From positions 28,588 through 92,587 of the forward strand of contig NZ_CABVPX010000034.1 of NCBI RefSeq assembly GCF_902499125.1: DNA of 64,000 bases, written 5' to 3'. A program made the translations under genes and the position numbers. How positions within the stretch are numbered: position 1 is the first letter of the stretch; each line of letters begins with the position of its first letter. The notes under the pieces are model-generated. The model ran no database searches. It had not been told where the DNA came from and saw only the letters and a list, made by a program, of their open reading frames with translations. This document shows, in pieces, positions 62,317 to 64,000 of this stretch. The DNA is from Burkholderia arboris. Its GTDB lineage: Bacteria; Pseudomonadota; Gammaproteobacteria; Burkholderiales; Burkholderiaceae.

Positions 62317-62757
62317 TCAGCGCGTCAGCGCCGAGACGCGCCCGTCCGGACCGTAGACGCCGGCCGGTGCGGGCGCCGAGCGCAGTACCGCGAGCGCGCG
62401 CTCGTTGTAGTCCATCCGGATCCGGATCAGCATCCCGTTGTTCGCGTTGGCCTGGCGCGCGCGTTCGGCGGCCTGTTGCAGCAGTTGCCAGCGGCCGGCG
62501 AGGCGCGCATCGCGCTCGGCAGCCTGGTCCATGCCTTTCTTGCCGGCCGGAAAACCGAGCGCGGAGAGCTGCGTGTCGCGCGTGCGTTCGAGCTGCGCGA
62601 GCCGGTCGATCAGTTCGCTCTTCTTTTCGACGATCCCGGGCAGCATCTCGAGCGGCTCGGCCGTCGTCAGCGCCTTTTCCTCGTAGACGAGCAGGGACGC
62701 GAACGCTTCGATCGTCGCATGTTCGTCGTTGACCGTGGCCAGCAGCTCTTCTCTCAT
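62317..62757 (-). CDS. flgN: Flagellar export chaperone FlgN
   Basis: FlgN is the export chaperone of the hook-filament junction proteins FlgK and FlgL. The 146-residue helical protein shows the FlgN layout (MREELLATVNDEHATIEAFASLLVYEEKAL and the middle EKKSELIDRLAQLERTRDTQL). ATG 62757 is chosen over an upstream in-frame GTG (62784). It follows flgM by 74 bp. Confidence 0.9.
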   Translation of the reverse strand: MREELLATVNDEHATIEAFASLLVYEEKALTTAEPLEMLPGIVEKKSELIDRLAQLERTRDTQLSALGFPAGKKGMDQAAERDARLAGRWQLLQQAAERARQANANNGMLIRIRMDYNERALAVLRSAPAPAGVYGPDGRVSALTR

Positions 62758-62831
62758 CGCGTCATGCTCGTCGCGCCGGTGCACGCGGTGGCGCGCGCCG
62801 GCAAACCGGTGGAACCGGCCGCGAGGCCGGC

Positions 62832-63161
62832 TTAGTTACCCTGCGGGCGCTGTTGCTGCAGCAACTCGCGGGCGGTGTTCAATACGCCGTCGGCAATCTT
62901 GTTCGCGTCGATCGTCAGCGTGCCGTTGTTCAGCGCATCCTTGATCGACTGGACCAGGCCCGTGTCGATATCGGCGTTGCCCGACGCGGATATCGAACGC
63001 AGCTGGCCGGACAGACCCGACAGGTTCACGGTCGTGTCGCCGCCGGTCGATCCTGCGTCGGCCGCCGGTGCGGACGACTGGGCCGTGCCGGATTGCGCAC
63101 GGGTCGCGCCGTTGCCGGTCGGCGCAAGGGGGCTCGGGTTCGGAGTGGAATCGATCTTCAC
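62832..63161 (-). CDS. flgM: Anti-sigma-28 factor FlgM
   Basis: FlgM binds and inactivates FliA until the hook is finished, when FlgM itself is exported. The 109-residue protein has an unstructured Ser/Thr/Ala-rich N-terminal half. The C-terminal sigma-binding part reads DTGLVQSIKDALNNGTLTIDANKIADGVLNTARELL, the family signature. It has its own sigma-28 promoter upstream (63191-63217) and probably a basal promoter upstream of flgA. Confidence 0.93.
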   Translation of the reverse strand: MKIDSTPNPSPLAPTGNGATRAQSGTAQSSAPAADAGSTGGDTTVNLSGLSGQLRSISASGNADIDTGLVQSIKDALNNGTLTIDANKIADGVLNTARELLQQQRPQGN

Positions 63162-63190
63162 GATGGGTTTCCTGTACGGTTTGACCCAGA

Positions 63191-63217
63191 TAACGGCCGG
63201 GTCGGCCCGAACTTTAG
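63191..63217 (-). promoter_or_regulatory. Sigma-28 (FliA) promoter of flgMN
   Basis: Read on the minus strand, TAAAGTTC - 11 bp - GCCGTTAT matches the flagellar sigma-28 consensus at 13 of 16 positions with exact spacing. It lies 30 bp before flgM. Sigma-28 control of flgM is the standard feedback loop. Confidence 0.8.
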
Positions 63218-63279
63218 CATCGCGAGCCCGAAATGCTCCGAATAAACAATTCTTTACATTCTTGCGGCGTGATCCGTCC

Positions 63280-64000
63280 CTACAGCGGAATTTCCACGGT
63301 TCCGGCGTCCTTGACGATCGCCGTGACGATCTGGCCCGCCGCCATCCGCACCCTTACCGACTGGCCCGGCGCCGCATTCGCGAGCACGCTGCCCTCGGCT
63401 GAAATCGTGAAACCGGGCCCGGCCGCGACGACCCGCACCGTCTGGCCGGCCGAGACCGACGCCGCGCTCTTCAGCATGTCCTGCCGCAGCGGCAGCCCGG
63501 CCGAGATGCGCGCGAGCGCGGTCGAGCCGATCGCCTGCGCCGGATCGGTGATCACCGCGAGCGGCATGACCGTCAGGTCGCCGTCGCGGGCAACCAGGTC
63601 GGCCGCGGAGAGCGGCTCGCCGGGCGCGATCTGGCGCGCGGCGATGTAGTAGGTGGCCTGCACGGCGACCTTCGCCTGCAGGTAGACGGTCCACGGCCGC
63701 TCGCCCGCGCAGCGCACGCCGACCGTCGTGCGGCCCCACAGGCGCGCGCCGGTCGGCAGGAACGGCTCGAGTGTCGTGCACGCGACGAGCCCGCGCGGAA
63801 ACGCGGTCGTGACCGTCGCGGTGGTCTTGCCGGGCAGGCCGGCGATCTGCTGCTGCAGGAATGCGAGGGCCGCGCGGCGGATCGTCTCGGGATCCTGCTG
63901 GCCGGGCGGCGTCGCGGGCTGGGCCGCGGAAGCCGCCGCAGCCGGGTTCGCGGAAACCGCCGTTGCGCGCGGCGCCGGCGCGGCTGACGCGGCGCGGACC
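63280..64000 (-). CDS. flgA: Flagellar P-ring assembly chaperone FlgA (5' end outside window)
   Basis: FlgA is a periplasmic chaperone for P-ring (FlgI) polymerisation. The visible 240 codons stay open to the right edge. They include an Ala/Pro-rich stretch, LAFLQQQIAGLPGKTTATV and a SAF-type domain (ATYYIAARQIAPGEPLSAADLVARDGDLTVMP, GLPLRQDMLKSAASVSAGQTVRVVAAGPGF). The usual C-terminal SVLANAAPGQSVRVRMAAGQIVTAIV ends at TGA 63280. The start codon and signal peptide lie beyond 64000. Confidence 0.93.
   Translation of the reverse strand, partial: VRAASAAPAPRATAVSANPAAAASAAQPATPPGQQDPETIRRAALAFLQQQIAGLPGKTTATVTTAFPRGLVACTTLEPFLPTGARLWGRTTVGVRCAGERPWTVYLQAKVAVQATYYIAARQIAPGEPLSAADLVARDGDLTVMPLAVITDPAQAIGSTALARISAGLPLRQDMLKSAASVSAGQTVRVVAAGPGFTISAEGSVLANAAPGQSVRVRMAAGQIVTAIVKDAGTVEIPL

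Overview
The window is a 64 kb piece of a high-GC chromosome that reads as a Burkholderia species, most likely of the cepacia complex and from the main chromosome. This call rests on remembered protein similarity (MetK, the flagellar proteins, DppABCDF, high-potential iron-sulfur protein, PxpABC) and on gene order such as dapF-DUF484-xerC. No species-level test was possible. Coding density is high. I see no rRNA, tRNA, CRISPR array, insertion sequence or prophage.

Region by region. Positions 1-6,250 hold housekeeping genes: xerC (cut by the left edge), DUF484, dapF, a higBA toxin-antitoxin locus whose toxin reading frame is broken, an LpxL-type acyltransferase, and metK with a structured leader and a clear terminator. 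Positions 6,250-16,450 hold mixed metabolism: a PhyH-type dioxygenase, DUF3185, an aldo/keto reductase, a DMT transporter, SrkA kinase, and a divergent pair of coniferyl-aldehyde-type dehydrogenase and GMC oxidoreductase. Positions 16,470-26,950 are a flagellar block. fliF-G-H-I-J-K runs leftward, and fliE runs rightward. A second rightward set is fliS-fliT, then a 273-bp nested palindrome, then a FliK-like protein and a stand-alone FlhB C-terminal-like protein. Positions 27,100-41,220 hold a Fur-box-preceded PepSY protein, XdhC, an APC permease, a membrane-free histidine kinase with its NarL-type regulator, ferredoxin-NADP reductase, LysE, an endonuclease/phosphatase-fold protein, a nitroreductase, a protease-less Lon-like ATPase, an L-2-hydroxyglutarate oxidase-like protein, a HiPIP and an MHS transporter.

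Positions 41,540-48,360 carry a complete dipeptide ABC transporter operon (dppABCDF) followed by a TraB/GumN protein. Positions 48,900-51,460 carry the 5-oxoprolinase genes pxpB-C-A, next to a divergent MarR-type regulator. Positions 52,200-57,740 carry fthC, a soluble lytic transglycosylase, an NDUFA9-like protein, a glutathione transferase and cca. Positions 57,770-64,000 carry an XRE-cupin regulator facing an M24 aminopeptidase, a thermolabile-hemolysin-like GDSL phospholipase, and flgN-flgM-flgA, with flgA cut by the right edge.

The clearest theme is motility. Two separate flagellar clusters carry good sigma-28 (FliA) promoter matches, upstream of fliS and upstream of flgM. This fits late flagellar genes held off by the anti-sigma factor FlgM. 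The secreted phospholipase lies directly downstream of flgMN on the same strand, so it may be co-expressed with motility. The items I would look at first are the three-way-junction palindrome inside the fliST operon, the FliK-like/FlhB-tail pair behind it, the frameshifted higB, the candidate intergenic transcript near 48,500-48,875, and the tandem half-sites upstream of the soluble kinase.
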